Shown here one piece after another: positions 27,731 to 40,388 of a stretch of DNA of 64,000 bases (its first letter is position 1; the number at the start of each line of letters is the position of its first letter). The position numbers and the translations under genes were made by a program. The stretch is from Actinomycetota bacterium (GTDB taxonomy: Bacteria > Actinomycetota > Nitriliruptoria > Nitriliruptorales > JAHWKO01): positions 1 through 64,000 of the forward strand of contig JAHWKW010000018.1 of assembly GCA_019347675.1 (NCBI GenBank), read 5' to 3'. Below the pieces are notes generated by a model. The model saw nothing but the letters and a program-made list of their open reading frames with translations. It was not told the DNA's origin and made no database searches.

Positions 27731-29757
27731 TCCGACCTGTCGTCATCGCGATCGCCGTGCTGGCGTCCGCCGCGGCGCTCCTCGTGCCGGGCACCCCCGC
27801 CGGCGGGGCCGCGCCGGCGGACGTCTCCCGCTTCTTCGGTGGACCGGGCACGGGCCGCATCGAGACCTCGGTGGCGCTATCGCGAGCGGCGTTCCCCGCC
27901 GGCGCCCCGGCGGTCGTGGTGGCGTTCGGCTTCGACTTCCCCGACGCGCTGGCGGCCGCGCCCCTGGCGTCGGCGGCAGGCGGACCGGTTCTCCTCAACC
28001 TCCGTGAGCGCCTGCACGGCTCGGTCCGTGAGGAGGTGCAGCGCCTGGGGGCCCGCCGGGCCTTCCTGATGGGCGGGTCGGCGGTGCAGTCAGAGACGGT
28101 CCGATCCGAGCTGCAGGCCATGGGCGTGGAGGTCGAACGGGTCGCCGGCCCCGAACGGATGACCACCGCAGCGCAGGCTGCCCGGCGCGCCGTGGACCTG
28201 TGGCGGTCCGCGGGGATACCGGCCGGCCAGCGGGTCCTGGTGGCGCTGGGCGCGCATCCCGATCCGTCCCGTGCCTGGCCGGACGCGCTCGCAGCCGGAG
28301 GCCTGGCTGGGCACGCCCGCTGGCCGCTGCTGTTGACCGACCGCGACCGGGTGCCCGAGGTCACCAACGCGACCTTGCGCGACCTCGGCGCCGAGCACGC
28401 CACCGTGGTGGGGGGGACGGCCGCCATCCCCGAGACCACCGAGGGACAGCTGGACGCGCCCCGCCGCGACCGCATCGCCGGGCCCAACCGGTTCGCGACC
28501 TCCACCGCCCTCGCCGACATCGCGGTCACACACGGTGCCCGCCGCGCCACCGTCGTGGCGGCCACCGGGGGCAACTTCCCCGACGGGCTGGCTGCCGGAC
28601 CCACCGCGGTGTCGCTCGGGGGGTTGCTCGTGCTGGTCGGTGGCGACGACCTGGTCGACTCGGCCGACACCAAGGCCTGGGCCGAGGCGCACCGCGGGGC
28701 GATCCAGCGTGTCCGCGTGGCAGGAGGGCCGGCCGCGGTCGCCGACGAGGTTCTGGGCCAGATCGGGTTCGCGCTGGTCGACCTGGCGCTGGGCCTGCAC
28801 CAGGTCGGGAGCGGCTTCGAGTTCCCCACCCACGTCACCGGCGCGCCCGGCGACGACCGGATCTACGTCACCGAGCGTGCCGGGCGGATCCGCTTCCTCG
28901 ACGGCAGCGTCTTCCTGGATATCCGCGGACTGGTCTCGAGCGCCGGCCAGGAACAGGGCCTGCTCGGCCTGGCGTTCGACCCCGCGTACGCCAACACCGG
29001 CCGGTACTTCGTGCACTACACCGACAGCGCCGGTGACACCGTGGTCGCCGAGTACAACCGCGACGGCAGAACCCCACGGACCCTGTTCCGCTGGGACCAG
29101 CCCGCCACCAACCACAACGGCGGATCGCTGGAGTTCGGGCCCGACGGCGCGTTGTACCTGGCGCTGGGAGACGGCGGCGGGAGCGGCGACGCCTACGACA
29201 ACGCCCAGCGGCCGGAGACGCCGCTGGGCGCGATCGTGCGCTTGGATGCCGCCAGCGGAGACTGGCGGACCTGGATGTACGGGCTGCGCAACCCCTACCG
29301 CTTCTCGTTCGACCCGCCCGACGGCACGGTCGTGATCGGAGACGTGGGGCAAGCCCGCTACGAGGAGATCGACGTGGTCGCCTGGGACGCCACCGGGACG
29401 AACTTCGGGTGGCCGTGCCGGGAAGGCGCGCACGGCTTCGACCCCGACCGTGCCGGCTGCCCGGCGAGCGGCCTGACCGACCCGGTGTTCGAGTACCCGC
29501 TCAACGGGACCTGTGCGGTGATCGGCGGGGTGGTGTACCGCGGGTCGGCGATCCCCGAGCTGCGTGGCCAGTACGTCTACGGCGACTTCTGCGCCGGTTG
29601 GATCCGCGGGTTCCACGAACGCCACGGCGCCGTCACCGACGAGCGCCACTGGATGGACACGGCCGCGCGGGTCACCAGCTTCGGGCGTGACAACGCCGGC
29701 GAGGTGTACGTCACTCTCGCCGACGGGACCGTCCGCCGGGTGGTGCGCGCCTCGTAG
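27727..29757 (+). CDS. Secreted fusion: cell-wall-binding repeats 2 plus PQQ-type glucose/sorbosone dehydrogenase domain
   Basis: A 676-residue exported protein. Residues 1-28 are a signal peptide (IAIAVLASAAALLVPGTPAG). About 35-345 comprise three CWB2 modules (each with a W/FPDALAA or FPDGLAAGP box and a VVGGTAAI or LMGGSAVQ turn), which anchor proteins to the wall. About 355-676 is a six-bladed soluble dehydrogenase domain: PTHVTGAPGDDRIYVTERAG, NHNGGSLEFGPDGALYLALG, YGLRNPYRFSFDPP, GDVGQARYEEIDV, TNFGWPCREGAH. GTG 27727 overlaps the AMP-ligase stop. It probably oxidises a sugar or acts as a wall-bound sensor; cofactor unknown. Confidence 0.85.
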   Translation: MIRPVVIAIAVLASAAALLVPGTPAGGAAPADVSRFFGGPGTGRIETSVALSRAAFPAGAPAVVVAFGFDFPDALAAAPLASAAGGPVLLNLRERLHGSVREEVQRLGARRAFLMGGSAVQSETVRSELQAMGVEVERVAGPERMTTAAQAARRAVDLWRSAGIPAGQRVLVALGAHPDPSRAWPDALAAGGLAGHARWPLLLTDRDRVPEVTNATLRDLGAEHATVVGGTAAIPETTEGQLDAPRRDRIAGPNRFATSTALADIAVTHGARRATVVAATGGNFPDGLAAGPTAVSLGGLLVLVGGDDLVDSADTKAWAEAHRGAIQRVRVAGGPAAVADEVLGQIGFALVDLALGLHQVGSGFEFPTHVTGAPGDDRIYVTERAGRIRFLDGSVFLDIRGLVSSAGQEQGLLGLAFDPAYANTGRYFVHYTDSAGDTVVAEYNRDGRTPRTLFRWDQPATNHNGGSLEFGPDGALYLALGDGGGSGDAYDNAQRPETPLGAIVRLDAASGDWRTWMYGLRNPYRFSFDPPDGTVVIGDVGQARYEEIDVVAWDATGTNFGWPCREGAHGFDPDRAGCPASGLTDPVFEYPLNGTCAVIGGVVYRGSAIPELRGQYVYGDFCAGWIRGFHERHGAVTDERHWMDTAARVTSFGRDNAGEVYVTLADGTVRRVVRAS

Positions 29758-29839
29758 GGACGACCACAGCGTCGGGGCCGGCCAGCGAGGGTCGTCGGCC
29801 GTACCATCGGGAAACGTTCCCGCGTCGAAGAAACCTGTC

Positions 29840-31000
29840 GTGATCTACCTCGACCACGCCGCCACCACCGTCCCGCGCCCCGAGGCCCGGGCGGCGCTGG
29901 CGCGGTGGCTGGATCCCGACGCCAGGCTCGGGAACGCCTCGTCGGCGCACACTGCCGGGCAGGCAGCCCGCGTCGCGGTCGAGGAGGCCCGCGAACGCAT
30001 CGCCCAGGTGCTCGGCGCATCACCGGCCGACATCGTGTTCACCTCCGGCGGGACCGAGGCCGACAACCTGGCCGTCAAGGGCCTGGCCTGGGCCGGGGCG
30101 CAGGCCGGACGGCGACACCTGGTGGTGTCGGCTGTCGAGCATCCCGCCGTGCTCGATTCGGCGCGCTGGCTGGCGGCCGGGCAGGGGTTCACCCTCACGG
30201 AGGTCGCCCCGCAGCGCGACGGCCGGGTGGATGTCGAGCAGGTCCTGGCGGCCGTCCGCGACGACACCGCGGTGGTCGCGGTCATGGCCGCCAACAACGA
30301 GCTCGGGTCCGTCAACGACGTCGCGACGCTGGGGACGGCGCTCCGCGACCGCGGCGTGCGGCTGCACGTCGATGCGGTGCAGGCGTTCGCGACCTGCCAG
30401 GTGGACGTGGCGGCCTGGCCGGTCGACGGGCTGGCGCTCTCGGCCCACAAGTTCGGCGGTCCGGGCGGGGTCGGTGTGGCCTACCTGCGCCGGGGGGTGC
30501 CGGTGGTCCCCGTGCTGCACGGCGGCGGCCAGGACCGCGGAGTGCGGTCGGGGACGTTCGCGGCGGCGCTCGACGCCGCCTGCGCCGCGGCGGTGACGGC
30601 CGCCGCGGCGGACCGGGTCGCCGTCCACGAACGCCTGATGGCGTTGAGCGCGCGGTTGGCCCACGGGTTGCTGGCGATCACCGGGGTGCGCCGTAACGGA
30701 CCGGCGGATCCGGCGTGCCGGCTGTCGTCGCACGTGCACGTGTCGATCGAGGGTGTCGACGGCGAAGCGCTGCTGTTCGCGCTCGACCGGGCCGGCGTGT
30801 GCGCCTCGACCGGCTCAGCGTGTCACTCGGGCGCCAACCGCGCCAGCCACGTCCTGGTGGCCACGGGGCTCGACGACCTGGCGTCGCTGCGACTCTCGCT
30901 GGGTTGGACCACCACAGAAGACGACGTCGACGCGGCGCTGTCGATCATCGCCGACGCGGTGGCGCACCTGCGCGCCGCCGGCGGGGGAGGGCTGTCATGA
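29840..31000 (+). CDS. iscS: Cysteine desulfurase (IscS/NifS family)
   Basis: A 386-residue PLP enzyme that takes sulfur from cysteine onto an active-site Cys. VIYLDHAATTVPRPEA starts the fold; VFTSGGTEADNLAVKG and HPAVLDSARWL precede LSAHKFGGPGGVG, where Lys binds PLP. The sulfur-carrying Cys is in STGSACHSGANR. GTG 29840 is the best start. Its stop overlaps the mnmA ATG, and the pair is functionally linked: MnmA needs persulfide for tRNA 2-thiouridine. No iscU follows. The order iscS-mnmA matches Rv3025c-Rv3024c. Confidence 0.95.
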   Translation: MIYLDHAATTVPRPEARAALARWLDPDARLGNASSAHTAGQAARVAVEEARERIAQVLGASPADIVFTSGGTEADNLAVKGLAWAGAQAGRRHLVVSAVEHPAVLDSARWLAAGQGFTLTEVAPQRDGRVDVEQVLAAVRDDTAVVAVMAANNELGSVNDVATLGTALRDRGVRLHVDAVQAFATCQVDVAAWPVDGLALSAHKFGGPGGVGVAYLRRGVPVVPVLHGGGQDRGVRSGTFAAALDAACAAAVTAAAADRVAVHERLMALSARLAHGLLAITGVRRNGPADPACRLSSHVHVSIEGVDGEALLFALDRAGVCASTGSACHSGANRASHVLVATGLDDLASLRLSLGWTTTEDDVDAALSIIADAVAHLRAAGGGGLS

Positions 31001-32085
31001 ACGTCCTCGTCGCGATGAGCGGCGGCGTCGACTCGTCCGTGGCTGCTGCCCTGCTGGTGGAGGAGGGCCACGACGTCACCGGCGTGCACCTCAAGCTCGC
31101 CGACGTGCCCGCCGACCGCCAGGTTCCCGGCCACGGGTGCTGCACGCTCGACGATGCTCAGGACGCCCGTCGGGTCGCCCAGCAGCTTGGCATCCCCTTC
31201 TACGTGTGGGATCTGCAGGATCTGTTCGTCCGTGAGGTGCAGGACCCGTTCGCAAGCGCCTACGCGGCGGGGTGCACACCCAACCCGTGCATCTCGTGCA
31301 ACCGCAACGTGAAGTACGCGGCACTCCTGGGGCGTGCCACCGCGCTGGGGTTCGATGCGATGGCCACGGGCCACCACGTCCGGCTGCGCCGCGATGGGGC
31401 GGGGCGGAGCCGGCTACTGCGGGCTGCCGACCGGGCCAAGGACCAGACCTACGTCCTGTACGTCGCGACCTTCGACCAGCTGGCCCGGTCGCGGTTCCCC
31501 GTCGGGGAGCTGACCAAGGATCAGGTCCGGGCCGCCGCGGAGACGCGCGGCTTGCGGGTGGCGTCGAAGCCGGAGTCCTACGACCTGTGCTTCGTCCCCG
31601 ACGGCGACACCGCCGGGTACCTGCGTGCGCGTCTCCCGGTCGTCCCCGGGCCGGTGCTGGATCTCGACGGCACGGTGCTCGGGGAGCACGAGGGGATCTG
31701 GCGGTACACGGTCGGTCAGCGCCGCGGGCTCGGGCTGAACAGCCACGAGCGCCACTACGTCGTCGCCCTGGACCGCACCCGCAACGCCGTGGTTGTCGGC
31801 CCCCGGGAGGCGTTGGCCTGCCCGATGGTGGACCTGGCGACGGTCAACTGGGTGCGTGGTTCACCGCCGCTGGGGCCGGTGACGGCACAGCTTCGGGCTC
31901 ACGGCGAGCCTGTGGCCGCGGCGCTCACCGCCCACGACGGCGGGTACCGCGTGACGTTCGACGAGCCGGTCGAGGCCGTGGCGGCGGGGCAAGCCTGCGT
32001 GCTCTACGACGGTGACGAGTGTCTGGGCGGCGGCACCATCGTCGCGGCCGACCGTGGTCCAGCGGTGAGCGCCGCCGCGCGCTGA
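30997..32085 (+). CDS. mnmA: tRNA-specific 2-thiouridylase
   Basis: A 362-residue enzyme that makes 2-thiouridine at the wobble position of Lys, Glu and Gln tRNAs. LVAMSGGVDSSVAAALLVEE is the PP-loop; the catalytic cysteines are in CTPNPCISCNRNVK and ESYDLCFVPDGD; ATGHHVRLRR and AKDQTYVLY are conserved. ATG 30997 overlaps the iscS stop. A Cys-Cys dipeptide near residue 48 (GHGCCTLDDAQDARRVA) is shared with actinobacterial MnmA. Confidence 0.95.
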   Translation: MNVLVAMSGGVDSSVAAALLVEEGHDVTGVHLKLADVPADRQVPGHGCCTLDDAQDARRVAQQLGIPFYVWDLQDLFVREVQDPFASAYAAGCTPNPCISCNRNVKYAALLGRATALGFDAMATGHHVRLRRDGAGRSRLLRAADRAKDQTYVLYVATFDQLARSRFPVGELTKDQVRAAAETRGLRVASKPESYDLCFVPDGDTAGYLRARLPVVPGPVLDLDGTVLGEHEGIWRYTVGQRRGLGLNSHERHYVVALDRTRNAVVVGPREALACPMVDLATVNWVRGSPPLGPVTAQLRAHGEPVAAALTAHDGGYRVTFDEPVEAVAAGQACVLYDGDECLGGGTIVAADRGPAVSAAAR

Positions 32086-32139
32086 CGGGGCCTTTGACGT
32101 GGGCGACTACCATGCCGCCGTCATCGACAAGGACCGTGC

Positions 32140-35481
<3,342 letters not shown>

Positions 35482-35556
35482 GACCGTGCGCCACGAGGAG
35501 CTGCGCGTGCTCTGTCCTACCCTGGCACGACGTGCCGAAACCCCCGGAGGTCTTGC

Positions 35557-35853
35557 GTGGCCCTGTCCGCTGAAGAGGTGCGTTACGTCGCGTCCCTGGC
35601 TCGGCTGGCGCTCAGCGACGACGAGGTGCGACGGTTGGCACCGCAACTGTCGAAGATCCTCGAGTACGCCGAGCAGGTGGGACACGTCGCCGCCGACGAC
35701 GTGGTGGCCACCTCACACCCGTACCCCCTGCACAACGTCCTCCGCGAGGACCGGGTGGAGCAGTCACTGCCACGCGAGGACCTGCTGGCGGCTGCCCCCG
35801 CCGTCGAAGACGACCGCTTCGTTGTCCCCCGGATCGTGGCGGAGGAGGGGTGA
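35557..35853 (+). CDS. gatC: Asp/Glu-tRNA amidotransferase subunit C
   Basis: A 98-residue GatC that stabilises the GatCAB complex. [20 protein letters not shown] and [11 protein letters not shown] are typical, as is the C-terminal FVVPRIV. GTG 35557. Its stop overlaps the gatA ATG by one base, so translation is coupled. The complex converts Glu-tRNA(Gln) or Asp-tRNA(Asn) to the amide form. Confidence 0.93.
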   Translation: MALSAEEVRYVASLARLALSDDEVRRLAPQLSKILEYAEQVGHVAADDVVATSHPYPLHNVLREDRVEQSLPREDLLAAAPAVEDDRFVVPRIVAEEG

Positions 35854-37367
35854 TGGAGCTGATCGCCCGTTCCGCCGCCGAGCTCGCCCGGCTGATGGCG
35901 ATCGGCGAGGTCAGCGCCCGCGAGGTGGTCGACGCCCACCTGGCCCGCATCGCCGAGGTCGACGGTGACCCCACCGGGCCTGGTCCGCGCGACATCCACG
36001 CCTTCCTGCACGTCACCGCGGACGCGGCCCGGGCACACGCCGCGGACATCGACGCACGCCGCGCCCGCGGCGAGGCGCTCGGGGATCTGGCCGGCGTTCC
36101 GCTGGCCCTGAAGGACGTCTTCGTCACCCGCGGTGTGCCAACGACCTGTGGGTCGCGGATCCTGGAAGGCTGGCGGCCACCCTACGACGCCACGGTCGTC
36201 GAACGTCTGCGCGCGGCCGACGTGGTGGTGGTCGGGAAGACGAACATGGACGAGTTCGCCATGGGGTCGTCGACAGAGAACTCCGGGTACGGCCCGTCCC
36301 GCAACCCCTGGGACCTCGACCGCGTCCCCGGGGGCTCTTCGGGCGGTTCGTCCGCCGCTGTGGCCGCGCTGCAGGCGCCACTGGCGTTGGGGACCGACAC
36401 CGGTGGATCCATCCGCCAGCCCGCCGCGGTCACCGGGACGGTGGGGCTCAAGCCCACCTACGGGGTGGTGTCGCGGTACGGCCTGATCGCGTTCGCCTCC
36501 AGCCTCGACCAGGCCGGACCGATGGCGCGGACCGTCGAGGACGCCGCCCTGCTGCACCAGGTCATCGCCGGTCACGACCCGCGTGATTCGACGTCCATCC
36601 CGGAGCCGGCCCCCGACGTCGTCGCCCCGCTCCGTGACAGCATCCGGGGGATGCGCGTCGGGGTCGTCCGCGAGCTGGGCGGGGAGGGGTACGAGCCGGG
36701 CGTCGCAGCCAGCTTCCGTGACGCCCTGGCGACCCTCGAGTCGCTGGGTACCGACGTCGTCGAGTGCTCACTGCCACACGCCCCGTTGGCGCTCCCGGCC
36801 TACTACCTGATCGCCCCGTCGGAGGCGTCGAGCAACCTCGCACGCTACGACGGGGTCCGGTACGGCCTCCGCGTCGATGCGCCCACCACCGAGGAGATGA
36901 ACGCGGCGACACGGGCTCACGGCTTCGGCGCGGAGGTGAAGCGGCGCATCATGATCGGGACGTACGCGCTGTCGGCCGGGTACTTCGACGCCTACTACCT
37001 GCAGGCCGGGAAGGTCCGAACCCTCGTCCTGCGCGACTTCCAGGCCGCGTTCGACGAGGTCGACGTCCTGGTCAGCCCGACCTCACCCAACGTCGCGTTC
37101 CCGATCGCAGAGAAGGTCGACGATCCCCTGGCGATGTACCTCAACGACATCGCGACCGTGCCGGCCAACCTGGCGGGCATCCCGGCGATCTCCGTGCCCA
37201 GCGGCTTGGACGACGCCGGCCTGCCGGTCGGCCTGCAGATCATGGCCCCGGCGTTGCGCGAGGATGTGGCGCTGCGGGTGGCGTGGGCCTTCGAGCAGGC
37301 CAGCGGGTTCGACCCGATGCCCCGGGGCGCCAACGCCGTCGCGGTCCCCGGGGAGGTGGCGGCGTGA
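35853..37367 (+). CDS. gatA: Asp/Glu-tRNA amidotransferase subunit A
   Basis: A 504-residue amidase-signature subunit that releases ammonia from glutamine. The Ser-cisSer-Lys triad is visible: Lys in [13 protein letters not shown], Ser pair in [12 protein letters not shown] and [36 protein letters not shown] is the GatA-specific stretch. ATG 35853 (GTG 35850 possible). Overlaps gatB by four bases. Confidence 0.97.
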   Translation: MELIARSAAELARLMAIGEVSAREVVDAHLARIAEVDGDPTGPGPRDIHAFLHVTADAARAHAADIDARRARGEALGDLAGVPLALKDVFVTRGVPTTCGSRILEGWRPPYDATVVERLRAADVVVVGKTNMDEFAMGSSTENSGYGPSRNPWDLDRVPGGSSGGSSAAVAALQAPLALGTDTGGSIRQPAAVTGTVGLKPTYGVVSRYGLIAFASSLDQAGPMARTVEDAALLHQVIAGHDPRDSTSIPEPAPDVVAPLRDSIRGMRVGVVRELGGEGYEPGVAASFRDALATLESLGTDVVECSLPHAPLALPAYYLIAPSEASSNLARYDGVRYGLRVDAPTTEEMNAATRAHGFGAEVKRRIMIGTYALSAGYFDAYYLQAGKVRTLVLRDFQAAFDEVDVLVSPTSPNVAFPIAEKVDDPLAMYLNDIATVPANLAGIPAISVPSGLDDAGLPVGLQIMAPALREDVALRVAWAFEQASGFDPMPRGANAVAVPGEVAA

Positions 37368-38827
37368 CCGACGGCTGGGAGCTGGTGGTCGGGCTCGAGG
37401 TCCACGTCGAGCTGAGCACCGCGTCGAAGATGTTCTGCGGCTGCGCCACGGACTTCGGCGCCCCGCCCAACACCCGGGTGTGCCCGGTGTGCACCGGCCA
37501 GCCCGGTGCGCTCCCGGTGGCCAACGCCGCAGCGGTGGAGTCCGCCGCGCGGCTGGGACTGGCGCTCAACTGCGCGATCGCCCCGACCTGCTGGTTCCAC
37601 CGCAAGAACTACTTCTACCCCGACCTGGCCAAGAACTACCAGATCAGCCAGTACGACATCCCGCTGTGCTCCGACGGGTGGCTCGACCTCGACACCGACG
37701 GTGACCCGTCCCGCATCGGAATCGAACGCGTCCACATGGAGGAGGACACCGGGAAGATGGAGCACCGCGGCGGCGGTGGACGCCTCCACGGCGCCGAACA
37801 GTCGCTGATCGACTACAACCGCTGCGGCATCCCGCTGCTGGAATGCGTCTCCAGGCCCGACATCCGCAGCCCCGAGCAGGCGGGTGCCTTCGTCCGGGAG
37901 CTGCAGGGGATCGTTCGGACGCTGGGCATCTCGGACGCCAAGATGGAGGAAGGGTCGTTGCGGTGCGACGTCAACGTGTCGGTCCGCCGCGTCGCTGCGG
38001 ACGGGACCAGCGAGCCCTACGGCACGCGCTGCGAGATCAAGAACCTCAACTCCACCCGGTCGCTGGTCCGTGCGGTCGCGTACGAGGCGGAGCGCCAGAT
38101 CCACGTCCTGGAATCCGCCGGACAGATCGTGCAGGAGACCCGCCACTGGGACGAGGAGCGCGGCCTGACGGAGCTGTTGCGCCGGAAGGAGGCCGTGACC
38201 GACTACCGATACTTCCCCGATCCCGACCTGGTCGAGGTCGTGTCGAGCGCGGCGTGGGTGGAGCAGCTCCACGCCTCGCTCCCCGAGCTGCCCGCCACCG
38301 CCCGCGGCCGGCTGGTCGAGGCCGGGGTCGACGGCGCGCAGGCGGCGACGATCGTGTCCTACGGGCTGCTGGCCTGGTACGACGAGGCCGTGGCGGGTGA
38401 CGCTGACCCGCGGACGACCGCCAACTGGCTGACCGGCGAGGTCGTCGCGCAGCTCAACGAGCGCGGAGCCGAACCGGCCGACACCGCGGTGACGGGTCAC
38501 CACATCGGCGAGCTCGTCCGTCTGGTCGACGACGAGACGCTGTCGCACAAGCTCGGTCGGGAGGTCCTCGACGCGGTGTTCGAGACCGGAGCGGCCCCGA
38601 CCAGGATCGTGGAAGAACGCGGAATTCAACAGATCTCCGACGAGGCTGCGCTCGACGCGCTGGTCGAGCGCATCATCGCGGACAACCCGGACACCGCCGC
38701 CACGATCCGTGAGGGCAACACCAAGGCGATCGGTGCGCTCGTCGGTCAGGTGATGCGCGAGACCCGCGGACGAGCCAACCCGCAGCTGGTCAACCAGCTC
38801 CTGGCCGACCGTATCCTGGGCGGCTGA
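37364..38827 (+). CDS. gatB: Asp/Glu-tRNA amidotransferase subunit B
   Basis: A 487-residue kinase/transamidase subunit. [20 protein letters not shown] opens the cradle domain; [19 protein letters not shown] carries the zinc-binding Cys pair; [20 protein letters not shown] and [13 protein letters not shown] are active-site segments. The C-terminal YqeY-like tail ([20 protein letters not shown]) is complete. GTG 37364 overlaps gatA by four bases. Confidence 0.97.
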   Translation: MTDGWELVVGLEVHVELSTASKMFCGCATDFGAPPNTRVCPVCTGQPGALPVANAAAVESAARLGLALNCAIAPTCWFHRKNYFYPDLAKNYQISQYDIPLCSDGWLDLDTDGDPSRIGIERVHMEEDTGKMEHRGGGGRLHGAEQSLIDYNRCGIPLLECVSRPDIRSPEQAGAFVRELQGIVRTLGISDAKMEEGSLRCDVNVSVRRVAADGTSEPYGTRCEIKNLNSTRSLVRAVAYEAERQIHVLESAGQIVQETRHWDEERGLTELLRRKEAVTDYRYFPDPDLVEVVSSAAWVEQLHASLPELPATARGRLVEAGVDGAQAATIVSYGLLAWYDEAVAGDADPRTTANWLTGEVVAQLNERGAEPADTAVTGHHIGELVRLVDDETLSHKLGREVLDAVFETGAAPTRIVEERGIQQISDEAALDALVERIIADNPDTAATIREGNTKAIGALVGQVMRETRGRANPQLVNQLLADRILGG

Positions 38828-38973
38828 CCGTGCCGCCGCGGTCGTCACCGGCCTGGGGGAACTCCAAGGTGCCCACCGCGGTCGGGTACCCTACGGACGA
38901 TCTGCTCATCGATCGGCGCGTGAGTGATGCGGGGACCGGGGCTACCACGCGCGTCCGACTCCACGGAGGCTCC

Positions 38974-39543
38974 ATGGGTCCGCTCCACTCCGACGCGCTG
39001 CTGCAGCTCGACGCTCCGTCCGATGCGTTCTGTTCCGAGCCGACCGAGATCCGCGTGGAGGGTTCGATCGAGCTGATCGAGCGCACGCCCGTCCTGGCCC
39101 GCGCGACGATCGCCGTCGAGACGGAACGCGCGTTCCACGTCCTGGACGTCACCGAGCACGCCCGTGAGCTGGTCGAGGGCTCGGGCGTGCAGGAGGGCAC
39201 GGTCGTCGTCTACACGCCCCACACCACCTGCGCGGTCAAGATCAACGAGCGCGAGACGTGCTTCCTCGAGGACTTCCGGCTGTTCATGGAACGGCTCGTG
39301 CCGAGCGACGCCTACTACCGCCACGACGACTACGAGCTGCGCACCGAGAACCTCGACGACCCCGAGAGCGAACCCGTCAACGGCCACGCACACATCAAGT
39401 CGATGCTCGTGGGTTCCGCGTCGGAGCACATCCCGGTCGTCAACGGCGAACTGGCCATGGGCCGCTGGCAGCGGATCATGTTCATCGAGCTCGACCAGGC
39501 CCGACCGCGTCGGGTGATCCTGCAGGTCCAAGGCTGGCGGTGA
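38974..39543 (+). CDS. YjbQ/UPF0047 family protein (thiamin-phosphate-synthase-like)
   Basis: The core (about residues 50-189) has VVVYTPHTTCAVKINERETC and the C-terminal GSASEHIPVVNGELAMGRWQ plus MFIELDQARPRRVILQV, the hallmarks of the YjbQ family, which has weak thiamin phosphate synthase activity in E. coli; the true role is unsettled. About 50 extra residues precede the usual start; ATG 38974 has GGAGG close upstream, so the extension may be real, and the unit may begin later. Confidence 0.8.
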   Translation: MGPLHSDALLQLDAPSDAFCSEPTEIRVEGSIELIERTPVLARATIAVETERAFHVLDVTEHARELVEGSGVQEGTVVVYTPHTTCAVKINERETCFLEDFRLFMERLVPSDAYYRHDDYELRTENLDDPESEPVNGHAHIKSMLVGSASEHIPVVNGELAMGRWQRIMFIELDQARPRRVILQVQGWR

Positions 39544-39652
39544 GACGTCAGCGGCACGCCCGCTCGGGATGGTGGCGCACGATCGCTTCTCGCCGACCGC
39601 GGCCGTCTGTAGCCTCCGGGGACGCAGCTTGACGGCGACGGAAGGCCACCGG

Positions 39653-40060
39653 ATGCAACCACGGGACGTGGTCGAGGCTTGGCTCGGGGCGTTCAACCGG
39701 CACGACGCGGAAGCGTGTGGCGAGCTGTGCACGCTGGACGTGCACTTCATGGCGGGCGGAGGCAAGGAGGTCATCGACGGCAACATGGTGTTGATGACCG
39801 ATCTGAAGCTCGCCTTCGAGCACTGGGAGAAGTGGACGCTGACGCCCAACCGCTGGACCTGCGACGGTGACCGCTGCGTCGTGGAGGTCCACAACTACGC
39901 CATCTGCGGCGAGACCGGGAAGGTGCGTGAGACCGAGGACTGCATCGTCTTCGTCGTCCGCGACGGCCGGATCGCCGAGATGGACTTCTACTTCGACTCG
40001 GCCGCCACGCGCGACGCCAACACCCGCGACCCGGTCCCCGTCGAGCTGAAGCCGGTCTGA
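39653..40060 (+). CDS. SnoaL/NTF2-like protein
   Basis: A 135-residue cone-fold protein: VVEAWLGAFNRHDAEACGEL then FMAGGGKEVIDG, VVEVHNYAICGET and VFVVRDGRIAEMDFYFDSAA. These match SnoaL-like small-molecule-binding proteins (isomerases, cyclases or orphan binding proteins). No catalytic assignment is possible. GGAAGG precedes ATG 39653. It is followed by the ilvB leader. Confidence 0.7.
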   Translation: MQPRDVVEAWLGAFNRHDAEACGELCTLDVHFMAGGGKEVIDGNMVLMTDLKLAFEHWEKWTLTPNRWTCDGDRCVVEVHNYAICGETGKVRETEDCIVFVVRDGRIAEMDFYFDSAATRDANTRDPVPVELKPV

Positions 40061-40234
40061 CGGCCCGTTTGACCCAACCAGCCGGACCGGAGACCATACG
40101 TTGGTAGGCGCCGGCCGAACGGCCTGCGTCCGACCGGCGGGGTCCACGCCCCGCACACCACGATCGTCCCCAGGACGGACCCGGGAGCAACGACGAGCCA
40201 CGGAACCCGGATCGACGCAGATCGTGGAGGACAC

Positions 40235-40300
40235 GTGCGTCACGCGACGACCATCGAGCTCACCCGGCGGGTACCCGGGCGGCTCATCGTCGTGACGTAG
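40235..40300 (+). CDS. ilvB leader peptide (attenuation)
   Basis: A 21-residue ORF: GTG preceded by GTGGAGG, reading MRHATTIELTRRVPGRLIVV then Thr and TAG (40298-40300). Seven of its residues are Ile, Leu or Val, with a Leu-Ile-Val-Val run near the stop, the classic design of a leader peptide that senses charged branched-chain tRNAs. It precedes two competing hairpins. ilvB leader attenuation is established for other actinobacterial ilvBNC operons; here it is inferred from sequence. Confidence 0.7.
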   Translation: MRHATTIELTRRVPGRLIVVT

Positions 40301-40301
40301 T

Positions 40302-40349
40302 GTCCGCTGCGGTCGCAGGACGCGCGGACCTCCCGGAGCGGGAGGTCCG
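40302..40349 (+). promoter_or_regulatory. ilvB attenuator: antiterminator and terminator hairpins
   Basis: The terminator is CGGACCTCCC (40325-40334) pairing with GGGAGGTCCG (40340-40349), a 10-bp stem and 5-base loop. GTCCGC (40302-40307), just after the leader stop, pairs instead with GCGGAC (40324-40329), which overlaps the terminator's 5' arm, so the two are mutually exclusive. No U-run follows. A ribosome stalled on the Leu-Ile-Val-Val codons would sit next to this region. Confidence 0.65.
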
Positions 40350-40388
40350 AGTCGTTCGAGGACGAACGAAGCAGGGGAGGCACCGACG

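Noticed and set aside
28090-29649. 519-codon open frame antisense to the CWB2-dehydrogenase gene
   Set aside because: It is the mirror of a strongly biased GC-rich gene, has no domain, and the plus-strand protein is unmistakable.
36995-38848. 617-codon antisense frame over gatA/gatB
   Set aside because: Shadow of GatB; Val/Asp/Gly-rich with no recognisable fold.
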